This document shows positions 61,310 to 64,000 of a stretch of 64,000 bases of DNA, piece by piece. The DNA comes from Gemmobacter aquaticus. GTDB taxonomy: Bacteria > Pseudomonadota > Alphaproteobacteria > Rhodobacterales > Rhodobacteraceae. The first letter of the stretch is position 1; the number at the start of each line of letters is the position of its first letter. The notes beneath the pieces were generated by a model, which saw nothing but the letters and a program-made list of their open reading frames with translations, was not told the DNA's origin and did not search any database. Where the stretch lies: contig NZ_VOAK01000011.1 in assembly GCF_007859075.1 (NCBI RefSeq), forward strand, positions 930,001 to 994,000. The letters run 5' to 3'. The translations under genes were made by a program, and so were the position numbers.

Positions 61310-61873
61310 TCATTCCTGAACGGTGACCTTGACCATGCGGTCGGGTGTCTCCACCTCGCCGTTGCCGCCGGCGCCCTTCTTGATCGTGTCGACGATATCC
61401 ATGCCCGAGATCACGCGGCCGACCACGGTGTACTGGTTGTCCAGATGCGGGGCGGGCGCGAACATGATGAAGAACTGGCTGTTGGCCGAGTTGGGGTCCA
61501 TCGAGCGTGCCATGCCGACCACGCCACGATCAAAGCTGACCGAAGAGAACTCGGCGGCGAGGTCGGGAAGCTCCGATCCGCCCATGCCGGCCATCTCGTT
61601 TCCGCCAGCCTTGCCGTATTGTACATCGCCGGTCTGGGCCATGAATCCATCGATCACGCGGTGGAATACCACGTCGTCATAGGCGCCGCTTTTGGCGAGC
61701 GTGACGATCTGTTCGACATGCTTGGGGGCGACATCAGACAGAAGGTCGATGACAATCTCGCCCTTGGCCTCGCCATCCACCTGAATGATCAGGTTCGGGC
61801 CGGGGCCGTCTTCTTGCGCGAAGACAGGGCTTGCGACAAGTGCGAGGGCGGCGAGCAGCAGTTTACGCGACAT
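61310..61873 (-). CDS. Periplasmic cyclophilin-type peptidylprolyl isomerase
   Basis: A 187-residue exported isomerase with a signal peptide of about 19 residues ending VFA before QEDGPG. The cyclophilin core is visible in VVFHRVIDGFMAQTGDV, the GVVGMARSMDPNSANSQFFI strand-loop and YTVVGRVISGMDIVD. It overlaps the upstream cytosolic paralogue by 11 bases and probably arose from it by duplication. Confidence 0.94.
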   Translation of the reverse strand: MSRKLLLAALALVASPVFAQEDGPGPNLIIQVDGEAKGEIVIDLLSDVAPKHVEQIVTLAKSGAYDDVVFHRVIDGFMAQTGDVQYGKAGGNEMAGMGGSELPDLAAEFSSVSFDRGVVGMARSMDPNSANSQFFIMFAPAPHLDNQYTVVGRVISGMDIVDTIKKGAGGNGEVETPDRMVKVTVQE

Positions 61874-62375
61874 CGGCGGCCACCTTGACGCTGATCATGC
61901 GGTCGGGGTTAGCCGGCGGCTCGCCGCGTGCGATCTTGTCCACAGCCTCCATGCCCGAGATCACCCGGCCGTAGACCGTGTATTGCCCGTTCAGGAAGTG
62001 GTTGTCCTTGAAGTTGATGAAGAACTGGCTGTTGGCCGAGTTCGGGTTCATCGAGCGTGCGGCGCCAAGCGTGCCACGGTCATGCGGCAGTTTGGAGAAT
62101 TCCGCAGGCAGGTCTGGCAGGTCTGAACCACCCGTGCCCGAACGGCGCGGATTGTAGTTCGGGCTTTCCATGTTGGCGTGCTCCACATCGCCGGTCTGGG
62201 CCATGAAGCCCTCGATCACGCGGTGGAATGCCACGTTGTCGTACTTGCCGGCGCGGGCCAGTGTCTTCATGCGCTCGGTGTGCTTGGGGGCCACATCGGC
62301 CAGCAGTTCGATCACGACAACGCCGTCCTTCAGCGTCATGATGATCGTGTTTTCGGGGTCCTTGATCTCGGCCAT
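61863..62375 (-). CDS. ppiB: Cytosolic cyclophilin-type peptidylprolyl isomerase
   Basis: A 170-residue cyclophilin without a signal peptide. The catalytic core VAFHRVIEGFMAQTGDVEH, PNSANSQFFINF and YGRVISGMEAVDKI is intact. The ATG at 62375 follows GAGG; the longer frame to 62624 has no homology and would cross the divergent promoter. It is the first gene of a two-cyclophilin operon. Confidence 0.94.
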   Translation of the reverse strand: MAEIKDPENTIIMTLKDGVVVIELLADVAPKHTERMKTLARAGKYDNVAFHRVIEGFMAQTGDVEHANMESPNYNPRRSGTGGSDLPDLPAEFSKLPHDRGTLGAARSMNPNSANSQFFINFKDNHFLNGQYTVYGRVISGMEAVDKIARGEPPANPDRMISVKVAADVA

Positions 62376-62552
62376 CGCCTCGGTCTCCTCGGTTGGGTTG
62401 GGCGCAACGTAATGGGGCTGCGCGGGAAGGAAAAGGGCAAAGCCGCGTGAACGGCGGCAGCTTGCCGGTGCTTGGGGAAAGGCTGCGCGGCAGATAGATC
62501 TTTTCTGATGATGAATCCTGCGCTTAACTTTCGCTCTGCTATGGAGGATGGC

Positions 62553-63326
62553 ATGTCGGCAAGCGAGGCAGGGGCGCCTGCGGTTCCTGAAATTAATGAC
62601 GTTACCTTCGGCGATCTGCGGCATGCACTGCGGGCGGGCTGGGCTGATTTCCTGCGCGCCCCGATCATCGATTTCGCATTCGCGCTGGTCTATGTGCTGG
62701 GCGGCTGGCTGGTCACCTGGGCGCTGACCGCCAAAGGGCAGTTATGGTGGACCTTGCCTGCCTCGGCGGGGTTTCCGATCCTTGGTCCTTTCATCGCCTG
62801 CGGGTATTACGAAATCTCGCGCAGGCTTGAGGCCGGGGAGAGCTTCACCTTTGGACAGATCGCCGGCGTCATCTTCCGCCAAAAGGATCGTCAGATCCCG
62901 TCGATGGCTGCGGTCGTGGTGATCTTCTTTCTATTCTGGAACTTTCTTGCCCACATGATCTTTGCGCTGTTTCTGGGAACAGCGTCGCTGACGAACATCA
63001 CCAGCTCTCTGGCGGTTTTTGGGACGGCCCAGGGGGCGACCATGCTGGTCGTCGGCACGGCGATCGGTGCGGTCTTCGCCGCGCTGCTCTTTTCGCTGAC
63101 GGTGGTCAGTCTGCCGCTGCTGCTGGATCGCGAGGTGGATTTCGTGACCGCGATGCTGACAAGCTTTGCGCTGGTGCGGGACAATCCGGTCGTGATGCTG
63201 TCATGGGGCGCATTGATCGGGGCTGCGCTGTTTCTTGCGATGATCCCGGCATTTCTGGGATTGTTCGTGGTGCTGCCGCTGTTCGGTCATGCGACATGGC
63301 ACCTGTATCGGCGGGCCCTGTCCTGA
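62553..63326 (+). CDS. DUF2189 membrane protein
   Basis: A 257-residue protein with about six hydrophobic helices, starting after an acidic N-terminus (NDVTFGDLRHALRAGWADF). This matches the DUF2189 family, whose role is unknown. The start at 62553 is decided by GGAGGA 5 bases upstream; an ATG at 62472 belongs to the longer open frame. The gene has its own terminator and is divergent from the cyclophilins. Confidence 0.88.
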   Translation: MSASEAGAPAVPEINDVTFGDLRHALRAGWADFLRAPIIDFAFALVYVLGGWLVTWALTAKGQLWWTLPASAGFPILGPFIACGYYEISRRLEAGESFTFGQIAGVIFRQKDRQIPSMAAVVVIFFLFWNFLAHMIFALFLGTASLTNITSSLAVFGTAQGATMLVVGTAIGAVFAALLFSLTVVSLPLLLDREVDFVTAMLTSFALVRDNPVVMLSWGALIGAALFLAMIPAFLGLFVVLPLFGHATWHLYRRALS

Positions 63327-63352
63327 AATCTGGCCTGTCCTGAAACGCAAAA

Positions 63353-63374
63353 GGCGCCCCAAGGGGCGCCTTGT
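63353..63374. terminator. Terminator between the DUF2189 gene and bactofilin
   Basis: GGCGCCCC (63353-63360) and GGGGCGCC (63363-63370) form a perfect 8-bp stem with a 2-base loop, with AAAA on the left and TTGTT on the right. It serves both converging genes. Confidence 0.75.
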
Positions 63375-63392
63375 TGACCAACGCTGAGAGTG

Positions 63393-63872
63393 TCAGTCTG
63401 CCTTGGGGCCAGCGATTGCCTTCACGCCGTTCAGCGGGTCGTCCTGACGCTGGACCGAGCCCTCGAAATGGGCGCCCGATTCAATGGCGATGGTCTTGTG
63501 AATGATGTCGCCTTCGACGCGCGCGGTCGATGTCAGGCGAACTTTCAGGCCGCGCACACGACCGATCACACGGCCATTCACGACGATATCGTCGGCCACG
63601 ATCTCACCGCGGATGGTGGCGGTTTCGCCGACGGTCAGCAGATGGGCGCGGATGTCGCCTTCGACCGTGCCTTCGACCTGAATGTCGCCGGTCGTCTTCA
63701 GATTGCCGACCACCGTCAGATCAGAGGAGAGAACCGAAGCATTGGGCTTGGCCTTCACGGGCGCGCCGCCAAAATCCATGGCGGGCTTGGTTGCGGGAAG
63801 CTCGGGCGCTTTTGCCTTGTCCCCTTCAACCTGCTTGGGACCGGGTTCATTGATTCGGCTTTTAGAAAACAT
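63393..63872 (-). CDS. Bactofilin
   Basis: A 159-residue cytoskeletal protein that polymerises into filaments without nucleotide. The central beta-helix is visible from SSDLTVVGNLKTTGDIQVEG through EGDIRAHLLTVGETATIRGE to EGDIIHKTIAIESGAHFEG, with disordered ends rich in Pro and Lys. The start overlaps the end of the M23 peptidase gene by 11 bases, the usual bactofilin-peptidase coupling. Confidence 0.93.
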   Translation of the reverse strand: MFSKSRINEPGPKQVEGDKAKAPELPATKPAMDFGGAPVKAKPNASVLSSDLTVVGNLKTTGDIQVEGTVEGDIRAHLLTVGETATIRGEIVADDIVVNGRVIGRVRGLKVRLTSTARVEGDIIHKTIAIESGAHFEGSVQRQDDPLNGVKAIAGPKAD

Positions 63873-64000
63873 TGCTGGCTGCCTTGATGAAGGTCATCGG
63901 ATTGACGGGGCGTCCGCCGACGTGAACCTCATAGTGAAGATGGGTGCCGGTGGACCGACCTGAATTGCCCATATCACCGATGAGGTCGCCGCGCGATACC
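63862..64000 (-). CDS. M23-family peptidoglycan peptidase, C-terminal end only
   Basis: The last 46 residues of a LytM/M23 metallopeptidase, open to the window edge. GDMGNSGRSTGTHLHYEVHV contains the HxH zinc motif (His-Leu-His) and RPVNPMTFI is the usual domain end. The stop at 63862 lies inside the bactofilin start. M23 peptidases encoded with bactofilins remodel the cell wall at sites set by the filament. Confidence 0.9.
   Translation of the reverse strand, partial: VSRGDLIGDMGNSGRSTGTHLHYEVHVGGRPVNPMTFIKAASNVF

Noticed and set aside
1-64000. tRNA genes, CRISPR arrays, insertion sequences, riboswitches
   Set aside because: I looked for T-loop-like sequences, regularly spaced direct repeats, transposase frames and known riboswitch cores in the gaps and saw none that I could support.

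Overview
This window is high-GC (roughly low-to-mid 60s percent by eye) alphaproteobacterial chromosome, almost certainly from a Rhodobacteraceae species. Three features point there: a complete gene transfer agent (GTA) structural cluster between fatty-acid synthesis genes and cysE, an smo/mtlK-type polyol operon like that of Rhodobacter sphaeroides, and a pyruvate dehydrogenase E1-beta carrying its own lipoyl domain. I see no tRNA, rRNA, CRISPR array, insertion sequence or integrase.

Layout. Bases 1-7764 (minus strand) hold purF (cut by the window edge), cvpA, radA, a flavin monooxygenase, a PqiA-like membrane protein, mlaF/mlaE lipid-transport genes and alanine racemase. Bases 7937-15998 (minus) are a polyol (sorbitol/mannitol) uptake and oxidation operon with regulator and HAD phosphatase. 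Bases 16125-22192 hold a PhnA-like gene, dnaB, pyrE, pyrC, a protein of unknown function and a glycosyltransferase. Bases 22354-28717 hold a MoxR/VWA pair, a periplasmic YceI protein, a cytochrome b561-YceI fusion and a large RTX protein. Bases 29012-33819 are fabD, fabG, acpP, fabF and mltG. Bases 34049-48029 are GTA genes g1 to g15, followed by cysE and a 42-residue membrane protein absent from ordinary ORF lists. Bases 49208-56980 are mostly central carbon metabolism: pdhCBA, ftsB, class I aldolase, a second RTX protein and pgk. Bases 57181-64000 hold rluE-like, rarD, anmK, tyrS, two cyclophilins, a membrane protein, bactofilin and the end of an M23 peptidase.

How it works together. The GTA genes are one strand, mostly overlapping by 1-4 bases, and encode a whole tailed particle: terminase, portal, protease, capsid, connector and stopper, tail tube, short tape measure, baseplate hub, cell-wall peptidase and a giant tail-tip protein. 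The cluster has no integration, replication or lysis genes. The polyol genes encode an ABC importer plus two dehydrogenases that would deliver fructose to the cell. The flanking genes are housekeeping.

Most interesting observations: (1) a very strong intrinsic-terminator hairpin between the only plausible promoter region and GTA g1, so GTA expression may need read-through or antitermination; (2) a dispersed intergenic repeat family at six loci, with hairpins that keep pairing through compensatory base changes, one copy lying inside the GTA cluster between g2 and g3; (3) a group of DnaA-box-like sites upstream of dnaB; (4) a small membrane-protein gene after cysE; (5) an 8-bp inverted repeat overlapping the start region of the large RTX gene's promoter; (6) long identical DNA blocks in the lipoyl domains of pdhB and pdhC.
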